A DNA stretch of 64,000 nucleotides from Apteryx mantelli (taxonomy: Eukaryota; Chordata; Aves; Apterygiformes; Apterygidae), in the NCBI RefSeq assembly GCF_036417845.1, contig NC_089979.1, positions 120,189,415-120,253,414 on the forward strand, written 5' to 3'. The notes below the pieces were generated by a model that saw only the letters and a list, made by a program, of their open reading frames with translations, was not told where the DNA came from and searched no databases. The stretch's first letter is position 1. Each line of letters opens with the position of its first letter. This document shows, piece by piece, positions 1 through 12,200 of this stretch. The position numbers and the translations under genes were made by a program.

Positions 1-1129
1 CAGCAGCATAAGGGCACAATCAACAGAAAAAAATATTTTGTTCCTTGGAGGCTACTACAAACAACTTGCAGTAATTAAAAACAACTCTGAACTGTATAGT
101 GTTGACAACAGGGTAAGATGCTGTTTTCCAGCCAGAGGTAGAATTAATTAGGCTGCTCTAGATTGTCTTTATTGACTTTCGTTTTTTTTCCTCATTAGTC
201 AAAAACAACTACTGGCTGTATTTCTGAACCTGCCTCTAAAAAAAAAAAAAAAAAAAAGATTTGCAGAAGGGAAGCAAAATTACTCAAGGCAAAATGCTAC
301 CAAAATCAAGTTCTAAACTGTAAAGTCACTTCACAGCCTATTTGCACATGCTGTGAAGGTGATCAAAATTAATCAAGCACTGTGCAACATATACAGAGAT
401 TCAATCCCTCTTAATTCATTTGCTTTACTGTTCATTTCCTAGGTTTGCATTTTTAATAACTTAAATACAAACATATAAATTGTCTCACAATGTCTAGGAC
501 AGGATCCTTCAGACACTCTTACATGTTACTCAAGTGACTAACATGCTTTCATGCTACTAGTCTCATCTCTATTGAAATGTTTGCAGGATCCAAGCCAAGT
601 AGGACACCGTTTCTAAGACAAAGACTACAATTTTGGTAAGCTCTTATAACATATAAATGCAGTGTACATACTCTGTCAGAGGTGTGGGGGGGTTGCTCTT
701 ATTAAGTGTAGAATTATATTTAAAGCTGTTCATTAAAATGGCTGCAGCTGGCAAGCGCTTTAGTAAGGTAGTGATTTTCTAACACTGTTAAAATTCAAGG
801 TTTGCCCTGTATGTCTGGGAATGTTTTAAACTAAGGCTCAGTGTGAATCTTTCTTAAGCAGGTGTTCTTTTGCTCTCACCTGGGCAACACTTGCAAAATG
901 TATTGTTTCTGAGAACTATGGTTTTCTCCCATTCTGTGTCCTTTGAGGCCCACGGTTTAAAAGTGAGATTTCAGGTAAGATTTACAACTTCACACAGTAA
1001 TTTTACTTATGTCTGTGCTGAAAGCGTGAGAAAAGACTGAACTTTTACTCTTCGCGCCCCCCCCCCGTAGTTGCTGACTCTACCCATTAAGGGAGATATT
1101 CTTCAAAGGCCTCAGCAGGAAGCAGAGGC
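1..1129. other. Upstream flank, no gene recognised
   Basis: AT-rich sequence before the CpG island. It contains an A20 run at 238-257 and a C10 run at 1057-1066 next to the island. I see no convincing exon on either strand and no recognisable repeat. In human the gene upstream of LARS2 is TMEM158, as far as I recall, but nothing here resembles it. Distal promoter or enhancer elements could be present but cannot be told from the sequence alone. Confidence 0.5.
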
Positions 1130-1263
1130 GCCCCACAGCCGCGCCCAACGGCCGCCGTAGGGAACGAGCGGACGAGCAGCCCCGCCCCGCGCGCTTAACG
1201 GCTCCGCGCCCCTTCGCGCCCGCCGCCCGGCACCGCCCCGCCCCGCCGCGGACCGCGCCCTGC

Positions 1264-1275
1264 TGCGCGTGCGCG
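1264..1275 (-). promoter_or_regulatory. NRF-1 binding site
   Basis: The reverse complement reads CGCGCACGCGCA, matching the palindromic NRF-1 consensus YGCGCAYGCGCR at all 12 positions. NRF-1 is an activator of nuclear genes for mitochondrial function. The site lies about 50-60 bases upstream of the ATGGCGGC element, where a core-promoter activator site would be expected. Binding itself is inferred. Confidence 0.75.
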
Positions 1276-1324
1276 GGAGGCGGTGCGGGCGGTGCGCAGC
1301 CGCCGCCAAGGCTGGAAGGAGGCA

Positions 1325-1335
1325 AAAATGGCGGC
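1325..1335 (+). promoter_or_regulatory. YY1/TISU-type element (AAAATGGCGGC)
   Basis: Matches the YY1 consensus AANATGGCGGC. With the preceding base it fits 10 of 12 positions of the TISU element SAASATGGCGGC; the two S positions are A here. Such elements usually sit within a few tens of bases downstream of the start site in TATA-less promoters. Its ATG does not start the synthetase; it opens the short upstream ORF at 1328-1360. Confidence 0.7.
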
Positions 1336-1360
1336 GCCCAGGGAGAGGAGCGGAAGCTGA
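1328..1360 (+). promoter_or_regulatory. Upstream ORF of 10 codons in exon 1
   Basis: ATG at 1328 reads MAAPRERSGS and stops at TGA 1358-1360. It has A at -3 and G at +4, a stronger start context than the main ATG (A at -3, C at +4). In the spliced mRNA, 59 bases separate its stop from the main start. If the start site lies upstream of 1328, ribosomes would meet this ORF first, so LARS2 translation would depend on leaky scanning or re-initiation. That regulatory role is inferred, and the peptide itself matches nothing I know. Confidence 0.45.
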
Positions 1361-2399
1361 GGGTGCGTGCGGCGTAGCAGCGTGTTCTCGCGCGCAGGTA
1401 ACTGTTCTGCGTCGGCGGGCGCGAGCCACGGGCCTGGCTCCTCTCAGCCCAACGGTTCTAACCGCCTCCTGCTTCTGCTCCGCCTGTTCCGCTCGCGGCG
1501 GTCTTCGCCCTCAGCGTCTGCAGCTGCGCCCACCTTCGCAGTGCCCCGTAGCCCTTCTACAGCCGCCCTGTCGGTGCCTCGCTCGGTAGCCAGGTCTCGC
1601 AGCGGTCCTCTGGCCCTCAGCAGCCGGTCCTCGGTGTCCTGCCCCGCCGACAGTTTTCTACCACTCGCTCTTGAGGGAGTTGCCTGCTCTTGCACCTGTT
1701 TTTCCAGCAACGTGCCAACCCGTTGGGGCTTTTGCTCATAATTAAAAAAAAGCAGTTCGGGGAAGCTTTTTAAATTCAAATTTGGGCTTCTCAGGGGGGA
1801 AAAAAAAAAAAAGAAAAAGAAATCGGATTGACTCCCTCACCTGCTTTTGCTAGAGTTGTGTTATGTGCCATGCACTGGATCTCAGACATGGGGGCAGCTG
1901 TTGTGCTTTCTGCTTGGTACCTGTAAAATAATATTCTGTTCAGCTCCTATGAGTGTTCTCCATCTAAACAGATGAGGCAGGCAGACAGAAGGAGAAAGTG
2001 AATGGGGAGATGTTTTTGAACAGCAGGACCTGCAAGAAACGTATTCAGCTAGTGGAAATCTTGTTTCATGGTATTTTTAGAAATTTGAATGCCTAATTCA
2101 CATGAGGTTATGATGCGAGTTATCTGTGAAAGTATTGTTTTAGAGCTTCTCATCTGGTGTTTTTGATAAGGGTGGTGAAATATACTGGCCCTTGCAAAGC
2201 AATTTTCAATACCTTAATTTAGTTAAGACCTCCTTGTTCTTCTGTGTTTTAACTACCTCCTGCCAAAGCAGGAACTCAAACTGGGTTGATGTCTCCTGTC
2301 TTTCCAGCCTCCTACTGCCTTCTTGGCATGACTGCCTTGCTTTGCCATTCTTGGCTTGCAGCCTCCTTCTGAGACCTGCACTGCACTGGGGTGTTGATA

Positions 2400-2424
2400 A
2401 CTAGGGCATGCCAAATGCCCTAGT
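2400..2424. repeat. Short perfect hairpin (10-bp stem, 5-base loop)
   Basis: ACTAGGGCAT at 2400-2409 is the exact reverse complement of ATGCCCTAGT at 2415-2424, with loop GCCAA. It lies in intron 1 and no function is evident. Confidence 0.7.
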
Positions 2425-4230
2425 CCTGTGCACCCAAGCATGGGAAGGCAAAACCAGTTAGTGCCACCTCTCTCATATTTTGTTACCCTTTGTGCTACAT
2501 GTCACTAGTTGGCTTGATGTGTGACTTGCTGATCAGCTGCATCTTGTGTGTAAGAGAGTCTGGGAGCAAAAAAGAGACTACAGATCTCTTTTTTTCATCT
2601 GGTGAGTCCCTGTGTTTAAATGAGCTGTGTTTTAAGGCTGCGTGAGCCAAGCTGCAGCCCCATTCTGGTACATGTCACCCACTGTGGCCCCTGCTTGTCT
2701 GACTCATAGGTCATCCAAACATCCCCTGGGGATGCATTGACAGGCAGGCTTTTCTTGAGCTGTACACAGCCCTTGGGGTTTAGCCTGCACCTTTCATTTG
2801 TCTCTTAAATGAACGATTAATGTGTTTTTAAACAAAGGGAATATTTTCTAAATTAGCAATGCCAAAAGTGGCCTACCATAAGGAAGGAAAGTACTCGTTT
2901 CTGTTTAAAAAAAAAAACAAAAAACAAATACAAGTAATAGAAATAAGTAATAAGAAAATAAGTAATAAAAAGTAAAGCAGTAAAGCACCAAAATGTCCTT
3001 GGTAATTCTGAGCTGCCTGAATAAGCCTCAGATTACGGAGGGGAAGAAATTAGGTGTTTCCTGAATAATTCTGTGCACCTGCACTTGGAATCCTGTGTTC
3101 AATTTTGTATTTTTTATTATTAGAAATAAGAGAGATTTTAGAGATTAGCAGCAAAATATTCCAGGCACTGGCATGACTTATGTAAATGGAGAATGTTTAA
3201 AAGAGCCCGCTTGATAAATAGCAGAGAAAGTGTATTTTCTCTGATGCAATTCTGTAGATATGTAATGGTGCAGGCATTGGGAGCTTATGTATGCATATGT
3301 GGTATATGTTGAAGGACTATAACTCCTACTAGTTATACCCAGTATACAATTTAAGTGATCTAAAAATGATTTCTACTGATAGTGGTGTTATCATATGAGA
3401 AGGGTAGTAGGGCTGTTCTCCTATACAGAATTTTTCTGCACAGGGCTTTTACTAGTGCAACTCTTTCCATGAAAAATTATGAATCTGACTGAAGTAGCTA
3501 GCTTGCTACAACATTCAAATATATAGACCAAAAATTGAGAAAGAATCTGTAGAGGGTAGGAAGTATTGATGTAAATAAACTATATTTAAAAAAGGGAAAT
3601 TGGGGTGAAGATGGGGAAAGAAAACTTCTCAAAGTAGATTCTTTTTATGCAGTATTTCCTACTGTAAGAAAGAAAATCTTGTAAAACCAGTAAACATCTT
3701 AATGAGATCTATCCTGAACTTTCAAACTAATTGATTTTTCTCACCTTTGAGTAGTTTTATTTTAGAATACTTAATCCAAAGCACGTGAGGAGGTTTTTTC
3801 TGACTGACTTTTTAGTTGAAAAAGAGTTGAATCCCTTCAGAATTGGTCTTGCTTGGCCTGTTAAATCATATCTTTTTCTGAGCAGTATACTTACAAGTTT
3901 TCCTTGTAATTCTTGCGGGAAAGTATATTGACAGGGAAACCCTTAGCAAAATACTCAATTTAGAATATCCTCTGGTTCCATTTGAAATCTACTAATTATA
4001 GTCATCCACCTCCATCACTTACAGTGATGACAGATTTGGAAGTTTTACAAGATAATTTTATCCAACTTCCTCCTCTTCCTATTTTTATTCTAAATTGTTA
4101 GTAAAACCCTGTTAGCCACCTCCTACGTTCAGTCAGCTCAATTTCTTGAACCTTCAATTGATTAATCTGCTTTTTTGGGAGACTGAATGCAAGAATTGCA
4201 TCTTATCAGAGAAGAAATCTTACAGAATTT

Positions 4231-4290
4231 GAACATAATCTAACAGACATGAACATTATATAACAGACTCAAACATAATCTAACAGACTT
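4231..4290. repeat. Tandem repeat, three 20-bp units
   Basis: Three head-to-tail copies of a unit like GAACATAATCTAACAGACAT start at 4231, 4251 and 4271, differing at a few positions each. The array ends about 230 bases before the exon 2 acceptor. Confidence 0.9.
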
Positions 4291-4522
4291 GCTCAGTTTT
4301 GTTGTCCTGTGCAAGGGTCACAGTTAGTTCTTTCAACTAAAAAATAAATGTTTCTATAATTCTAACACACAGGGATAGAATGCAGATAATATGGAGAACA
4401 GGTACATAATCTAAACCAAGGTAAAATGTGCTTCATAGCTACTAAATTGCTATATAATCATAATAACAACTGAATTCCAGTTACATGTTGTAGATTGAAA
4501 TATATATTTTTGTCTTTTTCAG

Positions 4523-4778
4523 AACACACATCATAGCCTTAAGAATGCAGTCGGTTTGTCAGAGAGTTGGCACTTGTTCCTTGTGTTTGAATAGACAACT
4601 AAATGGCTTCCTGGGATTAATTAAATGGCAGACACAACGGGTTCCTGTGTGCATCAGAACTATCTACAGTGAGACGGGGAAATGGGAAAAAAACTATGGG
4701 TTGGAGACAAGAAAAAGAGTTGAAAATTGGTGGTTCCCAAGAATAAAGGATCAGTTCTGCAGAATTTCAGAAACTGAT
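4523..4778 (+). CDS. LARS2: LARS2 exon 2: start codon, mitochondrial targeting peptide, N-terminus (residues 1-78)
   Basis: 22 bases of 5' UTR precede ATG at 4545-4547. Coding bases 4545-4778 give 78 codons and the exon ends at the donor GAT|GTAAGC (intron phase 0). The first 42 residues carry R7, R17, K27, R32 and R38 with no acidic residue before E43, as expected for a mitochondrial presequence; cleavage probably falls near IRTIYS (37-42). The mature start, IYSETGKWEKNYGLETRK with a VENWW after it, matches the human protein (IYSATGKWTKEYTLQTRK). The start is chosen because it lines up with the human methionine and an in-frame stop lies upstream in exon 1. The open frame running past 4778 into the intron is read-through, not protein. 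Confidence 0.97.
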
Positions 4779-6608
4779 GTAAGCATCATGAGAAATTTGG
4801 AAATTGCATGTTTGATATTTTTGTTTTCTCAAGCAGAAATATATTGGAAAACATTTAATACAGTCGACTTACAATGTTGAGCTGTATATTACAGTATAGA
4901 GAAAAATATTTTTATGCGGTAGTAGATCATTAAAAACAGTTGAAATAGGTGGGAAAAAATTCTTAAGGAAAAGCATGCTTAGCAGAAAAGTATCAGCTTG
5001 TAAATTTAGAAAAGGTTCAAATAATCAGTTATTTATTCCAATATTATACCACACTTCAGGAATTATTTAAAGTAACAAAAGTCTTTTGCATTCAAAAATG
5101 TTGTAAATAATTGACTTTCTAAACAGCTCGTTTCCAGTGATTATGACAAAATCTATTATGCTTGACACTGTGTCATCCTTTAAAATCTATGTTAGGGAAA
5201 GGTCATATTTTAAAGACTTTTTTTCTGTTTTACAGCATCTTAGGCAAAATGAGTGACTTGCAGAAAAAAGTGTTTTCCCACACAATAAAGAACTTTGAAA
5301 ACAATTGCAATCTCTGTCTCTGACTCTTTTCCCTTCATACTTATGCTCAGTCACATAGGTATAAAATCTTTTTTTCCCCCTTCTTGTTTGCTTTTCTTCT
5401 TTCCTCAGATGTGCCATCTCCAACAGAAAATAGATTCCATCAAATGGTCAGAGAGAAGGGGCTTGCTTTTTCTGAGGAGAAAACTGAGATGAAAAACACA
5501 CATAGCAGGGAAAGCATTAATTTAGGCCTGTGTGTGGTTTTTTTTAAATGTCTGACAACAACATGTATATACGTATTTATCATGCATGTGTTGTACACTT
5601 GCTAAATTCCAAAAGATATTTTTAATGCTAATGCTTTTTATTTTATCCTTACCATTGAAATAAATTTAGTATCTCTTATTAAGATGCAAGTTGTACAGAG
5701 TATTCCAATGAAGTATTTAAATTACTCCTCAGCTTGCTATTGGACAAAAGCGAAAAAAAAAAATTTTTGATTAATGTGAATACAGAGTATGATTCAGAAT
5801 AATAAAAGCTACCCTTTTGTGTTATTAACATAAGAAAATTAATGAAAGAACTTAAGTATCAAAGATAAATTGTTCCTAATACAACATTTTAATTATGATT
5901 GAGTTTATGTGGAAGATAAAATTACAAAAAGGAAGTGAAACGTTATCAGTTTATTTAAAACTACCTAAATGAAAATGTTTATTTTCTTTTCACTATGCAA
6001 GATACTGTCTTTCAAGATACTGCAGATACTGTGTTTGTATCTGACATGCACAGGGGAACTGAACAGTTTCACTTCAATGGGTGTTCGTGTAATTACAAGT
6101 GATTGAGTTTGTCATTCAGTGAATTACCAAAGTTCAGCTGACAAAAAGCAACTGGCTGTGAATGAGCTCCTTGTTCTCTGTAAATACGAAGTAAAGCATT
6201 TTATTTAAACTATGAAGAGGATCTTTTAATCTGCCATGTTCTTCTTTATTGATGGGACAGATAAGGAGCACACAGTCAGTTACTGCTGCTGGGGTAAGGA
6301 ATAGTGATTTGTTAAGCTGTAATTGTGTTTATGTATCTTTAGCTGAGTAAGTTGATTAAAAACATAAATTTCAAGTGTCATTTAAATATCAATATAAATT
6401 GAAGAGACAGCAGCAAAGTCTGGTAAAAGATCTCCATTTGCAACCCCAAAGAATTCGATCCTAGGAACTTTGTCAGTGCTCAGTTGGATCAGTTCTAGCA
6501 GAACTTTGTTTCACTTAATGGTACTGTATGGTTTATAATGTGCACATGTATATATTCAAATTAAATGCTAACTCATGTGGTTATAACTTTATAAAAATTC
6601 CTTTCTAG
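4779..6608 (+). other. LARS2: LARS2 intron 2 (1.8 kb)
   Basis: GTAAGC...TTTCTAG, phase 0. AT-rich sequence with no recognisable repeat or gene; a triplicated GATACTG lies near 6001-6031. Confidence 0.9.
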
Positions 6609-6755
<147 letters not shown>

Positions 6756-7520
6756 TAGGATTGTTTTCCTGTTATTTTAATTTCATAGTTGGTCAGGGAA
6801 TTAGTATTTTTTAAAATTTGTGCAGGTGAAAACGTAGGTTGGAATATACGCTACAGATGCATAGGACAATGGCTTGTGGAGCTTGTGAATGTATTAGAAG
6901 TTGAGACTTTTTTAAAAGACGTGATCTTTAGAACTCATTGTTGCTAACAGATTTTTACAAACTGTCTGAAATGTGACTGCTGCTGTATAAGCCACCTGAA
7001 TATCAATGAGAGGTATGGACCACACCATTTCTATGAGAGGAGGTTCGAGACCCTAATACCGTCTGGGCAGGAAATTTTTATGTGACAGAAGAAAAACATA
7101 TTATCCTGTAGCTGGTAGCATAAAACTGAGATGCTTCAGAAGTTGATGTAGACACGTTTCACCTCTGCTGCTCTGCAGAGCATGTTGCTGTCCTTGGTCA
7201 GACTTGGAGGGACTTGCTGCTCCGCTGTGCCAGCTGAGAGGGGAACCCCTTGTCACCAGGGCTGTAAGTCAGGTGAATGGGGGCATGTCACTTGGGTATA
7301 GCTGTAGAAGTTTCTGTTTTGTGGTGGTATAAGCCTTTGGCTTGCCTATTTCAGCCTTGCTCATACACATGAAACCCTGTTTTCTTGAGGGCACAAGTCT
7401 ATGAGGTAGGCTAGGACTAACTACTTGCTGCCTCTGCAAGGAGAAGTCCCACTTTCCCTACTGCATTCCCTCTTTTCGCGGTTCTCCCCAAGCCTCCTCT
7501 CATTCCTCCCTCACTCCCTC

Positions 7521-7536
7521 CTCTCTCTCTCTCTCT
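7521..7536. repeat. (CT)8 microsatellite
   Basis: Eight CT units at the end of a longer C/T-rich stretch (about 7480-7536) in intron 3. Confidence 0.9.
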
Positions 7537-9249
7537 AGTAGACAGAAGGTGTAGTTGAGAGCCATGTCCTTGCCATCTGAGGATGGGAACCTAATTGGCT
7601 TTTTGCCATAAGGAGCAGTGGTGGGTAAAACTTGAAGGACGTAATCAAGGTGTGGAAGAATTGTGGCCAGAGTGATTACCATGCTGAGGGGGAAGAAAGA
7701 ATATTTGGTAGGGGGGAAACTGGTAAGAATCTGGAAAGGAGTAGGAAGGATTATGGAAGGGGGATACCATATTTTGGAGCGGGAACAAATAAAAAGAAGG
7801 AGGTCTAGGCAAGAATCTAGGAGGAGACTCAAAAAGGAATTATTTCTGATGTATGAGGAAGACAGAACAGCTCAATAATATAGGAAATAGAACCTCAAAA
7901 GAAAGCAAATGAAGATGAAATTGAGAAATAAATGTTAGTTGATGGTCATGCTAGGAAGAGCAATTTCTTTGCCACAAATGCTGCCTATGTGTAGTGTTTC
8001 TGGATTTATAGCCATCCATGACACTTTTAAGGGTATTGTCACTGAATTATTTAGTGTACTGCCTTTCCAAATACTCATTATGTATGGTAGGTTCATCATT
8101 GGCATAAAATACACCAAATACGTGCTGCTGCTTTGCAGAAGTGCATTCTCATGCTTTTAAAATTACCAGAAAAGGGAATAACTGATTTTGCTTTTTCTCT
8201 TTAAAAGTGTGTATATATTGTAATAGTAATCTGTACTGACTCTTCTGTTTGACTAGAATTTAGATACCATTAAAAAATTGAGCCAACTGGGTTCTTGATG
8301 AGACTTTAGATTCTTGCTTAATGTTAAGGCCACTGGAGATGTCATTTTAACATGTAGGTCAGCTCCCATCAATAACGGTGGAGATATCTATTCAATTTCT
8401 GTTCAGTAAGATGAAAATATGCTTCCTCTTTTACTGGCTAAAATAAATAAAGTGAAAATAAAATAAATTGTCTACATCTAGTAGGATACTGTAGGTGTTA
8501 GCTTTTGAATACAAGGGAAGTGAGCACCCTCAGTAGAAACCTTTGGGGAAAATGAAAGAATAATACAGTTACGATGGAATACAAGAGCTGTTATAAAAAC
8601 AAGTTTTTATTTCCAAGATTACTTTTTTTTTTTTGGAAAAGTTTTGAAAGACTTTTTTTCTAACCAAGTTGTAATACAAAGTTTTAAATCTTGCCTTCCA
8701 ACTTATTTTTACATTTCATGTAAAAATGACTTTAAAGAATATTAGAGTGCCCATAGAACATGTTGAATTGCTATAAATAAGTACATCTGCCTTTGTGTTA
8801 ACTTCTTTGAACATCTATTTATGACTAAAGGTGGTCAGCCAAAGAATTCAACATTCATGTACCATTAAGGAGACATAAAAGGTCTCAAATGATTTTCTGA
8901 GTATCTCAGACTCGGAACTATTGTGTCAGTGATGTATATTTACTTGCTTAAACTTGCATTTACTTAAAAAAACAAACAAACAAAAGCTTTTCTTTATTAG
9001 CCATATTAATTTCCCCATCAGTTAGAATTAATGTCTTCATAATTGATTTTCTCCTCAAAATTAATTTATCAATCTCTTGGTGTTTTCTCTGGAGGCTGTC
9101 ACAGTTGTCTAATCTGTTAAAGATTTCTTTAGTGTGATTGCTATAGACTATGAAGTAGTTATGTCTTATCAAACACAACATTTGAAATCCCTAAGAAAAA
9201 ATTATTTCTCTGTATTCATGTGAACTTCACTGGAATTCTTCTGTACATT

Positions 9250-9269
9250 AAAAAAAAAAAAAAAAAAAA
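9250..9269. repeat. Poly-A run (A20)
   Basis: Twenty uninterrupted A residues in intron 3. The upstream sequence does not look like a processed transcript or retrotransposon tail, so it is listed as a homopolymer only. Confidence 0.85.
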
Positions 9270-12200
9270 CACCTTTCTAAAAACCCTCAATGTGCATCAT
9301 TTTCAAGTTATTGCATTTTTATTTTCATTCAGCTTTAGTTTTGTATGTTTGAAAGTTTAGAGACGGCTGATTTTTCCAACAAAAAATGTAAGTAGAAATG
9401 AATATATTTTGGATATTCAAGACAAGTTTAGGATTAAAGATTTTTAAGTAATAATGTTTTTTAAGCTTAGTTTTCATCTTTTTGAAATGAGCAAAAATGA
9501 AGATTCATTGAAGATAAGATTATGGGCTATATCTCTACATATAGATATAGAACCGACAGTGACTGGCAAATCATATAGCTGTGCTACCTGCACGGGAATA
9601 TAGGTAAGGTTGAAAATGTCTGTTGGACAACGAGGAATTACAAGTATTTACAGTAAACAATACGGCAAAAATATTCAAACTCACAGTTCCCAGGGAAAAC
9701 CTCTGACTAAAATGTGTATTTGTTATCTAACATACAATAAAGAAAAATATCAGGAGAGGACGGTCATTTGCACATTATAGTGTATATGTTGAGTAAGGGT
9801 AAAGTGGAGATGTTTTTTTCTTACTTAGAGAATGCCTTCACGAGAAAACAGTAAATTAGTTTAATATTGATTTAGTTTGAATAGGCAAGGAACTGGCTTA
9901 TTTGATATAATACTTAAGGATAAGCTTGAATGCCTTTACAAGGGAATTAGAGTTCCTTTAGTAAATTGGAATCATAATTTGAAATGCATTCATTTAATTC
10001 CATTGTGTAAGAGGTAGTATGGTGTCTTAACTGGGAAGGGGTTAAATATTTGAATGCCTTTTTTTGCCTTTCCAAAGTGCAACATTAATATTTCACATTT
10101 CTAGTAGTACAGAATCTGGTTTTGTTTCAATTAAAATATTCTAGAGAGGCAACGTGTATTCAAACCTGCTGATATTTGCGAGAAAGCTGTACTTCACCAA
10201 CACTTCAAGTGGGAAAATAAATATTTGCTGCTCCTTATATTTGCTACTTTCCTTTTCTTTTTGGAAGAAAGATTGCTTTTAACATGGAGCTGCAGATGAT
10301 GTGAGTGACAAATGACACTGAAAATGAGCAAACAGGTGACCTAATAAGCAGCAGCCTTTTCTGCAATACATGAATGGCTAGTCATTTATTAAATGTTGTG
10401 TGGGGATGGGATTCAATGCACATGTAACATCACAACGTGCAATAGCATTTTTTAGTGTACTGATAACTGATAAGCTTTGCAGTATTTTCGGCAGGAGGTG
10501 CGGCTATGTGTGCTTCATCAGAGGGGTGTTGATACGGGGTCAGAATCAGGACATCACATTGAGCAAACTGGTGAAGTGCAGTTTGTGTTTTCTTAAGATC
10601 TGACCAGTGAAGCATTGCCAGTGGTTCCAGTACTCCTCAGATATCGGATGACAGTGTACAGAAAACTGGAACTCTGTCATGCACTTGAATTAAGGGAAAA
10701 TGACTTGAAGAGTACATCTGTTACAAGATAACTTGATTACATTCTAATTACTGAAAGAGAAATATGAAGAAAAAGTCTTTGCGTGGGAACTGTAAACAGT
10801 ATAGGTTACTTAGCATGAATGCAGTTCCAAAATGTGTTTAGTATAATATTTTTCTTGAAGGGCAATTAAAACCAAGCTTTTTCATGTGGAGAATTCTAGT
10901 TACTGATCTTGTTACAAGCATACATCTTTAAAAGTGCTATGAAATAGTAACTTATGTGTATTAAATTACAATTTTATATCTATTAATAAACCAATCTAGA
11001 AGTGAAATTTGAAGTTTCTGGTTGTGTTTTCTTGAATTTATATGCATGTTGTGAATTCAAATGTTTGAGTTTTGGAATAAGGTAAGGCATTTCCTATTGA
11101 TTATTTGAGTGTCGTGTACAAATTCTGGAGATATTCATGGCGATTTCAGTTGTTGTCTGCCACTGCTCTGGGAAAAAGTACTGTGTCTTTAATAAATTCC
11201 AAAGTGGATAATTTACGCCTCTCTGAGGACTAAGAATAGTTCTCTTAGCAATCAGTAAGCACAGAGTGATCCAGTTCAGTAGTTTCTGTAATATCTTTTA
11301 AATAAAATTATGAATTGAAATTGATATCACAGTGAGGCTGTCATATTTGAGTTGTACAGAAATGAGAATGATCACTGGACAATTCAGGATGAAATTCCTG
11401 CATGTCATGATTGCAATTTCTTCATTTATACTTAAACTGTTCCTGATAGACGGGTTTGGAATATATTCAGTGATATTTTCATGATATCCCAAAGCGGGCT
11501 AAAGAACATTTAATTAAAACTTTGTAATGAATTCATGAGCAGGATATGTTACTTCAATACGATTCAGATTTCTGATCATCATTAACTATCTCTACCATTT
11601 TTTTGTGAGAGCGTGTTGCCCATTTGCCAGATTTCTTTTGTGGGTCTAAGTGGAAAGTTTTACACATATCTTATGTGAACTAAGTCTTATTTGAATTTAG
11701 TTCTCTGGAAGCAAGTACTGAAGATGCTAACTAGCTCACTTTTTTCATTTAGAAAGAAAGAGGGAGCAAATGTAATGATATTTTAAATGCAATTATGTTA
11801 GATAAGAATGTGAGAGATTAAGGAGGTGAGAGACTTCATTGTTTTCTTAATGTTTGGTACTGTGCAGACAGAGTAACTTTTCATATTTTGTTTCTACTGA
11901 GAGCAAGAAATAAATGAAAGCATTATATAAGCAGAGTTATTATGTTTTGATCGAAATCTGTGTGGGTTGATTATTTTTTAATTTGAAAAGTGTCTTATCA
12001 GAATGCTAATAGGCAGCATTCTGTTGCAAAGAATCATTGAAACAGTTCTGCTGGCTAGATTGTACACACTAGTCAAAAATTTGTAATTTTAATCTATTTC
12101 CAGATGTGCCTTGCCTGCTTGATTTTTAGCTGTTGCATAACGGTGTTTATTAACTGGCACACTTAAAAGGCAATCTGGGCCACATTCAGGTGGAGGTCTT

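Larger units (their letters stand above)
1290..1397 (+). other. LARS2: LARS2 exon 1 (non-coding 5' UTR)
   Basis: The 3' end is fixed by the donor CGCGCAG|GTAACT at 1397/1398, which joins to the acceptor TTTTTCAG at 4521-4522. The 5' end is an estimate from the NRF-1 and YY1 positions; the true start site could be a few tens of bases to either side. Read in the LARS2 frame across the junction, a TAG at 1375-1377 closes the frame upstream, so translation of the synthetase cannot begin in this exon and ATG 4545 is the first in-frame start. Confidence 0.75.
1130..1650 (+). promoter_or_regulatory. LARS2: CpG-island promoter of LARS2
   Basis: A sharp switch to G+C- and CpG-rich sequence in an AT-rich region, with no TATA box. 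Visible elements are GC boxes (CCCCGCCCCG near 1179-1190 and CCGCCCCGCCCCGCC near 1232-1247), a perfect NRF-1 site at 1264-1275, an ATGGCGGC YY1/TISU-type element at 1325-1335, and an ETS-like GCGGAAGC at 1350-1357 that could bind GABP (NRF-2). The set is typical of housekeeping genes for mitochondrial translation. Its position just before the exon 1 donor at 1398 supports transcription on the + strand. The island continues about 250 bases into intron 1. Transcription in both directions is possible, but no divergent exon was recognised. Confidence 0.9.
1398..4522 (+). other. LARS2: LARS2 intron 1 (3.1 kb)
   Basis: GTAACT...TTTTTCAG, within the 5' UTR. The first 250 bases are still CpG-rich and stay open in several frames only because stop codons are rare in such DNA. 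It holds an A-rich run at 1801-1821, a 10-bp inverted repeat at 2400-2424, and three tandem 20-bp units at 4231-4290. No coding exon is visible. Confidence 0.9.

Noticed and set aside
1080..1779. Overlapping reading frames of 80-124 codons on both strands in the CpG island
   Set aside because: G+C-rich DNA has few stop codons; the translations are Ala/Arg/Pro/Ser-rich and low in complexity. The region is explained as promoter, exon 1 and start of intron 1.
9230..9275. A20 run as the tail of a processed pseudogene
   Set aside because: The upstream sequence has no polyadenylation signal at the right distance, no coding similarity and no visible target-site duplication.
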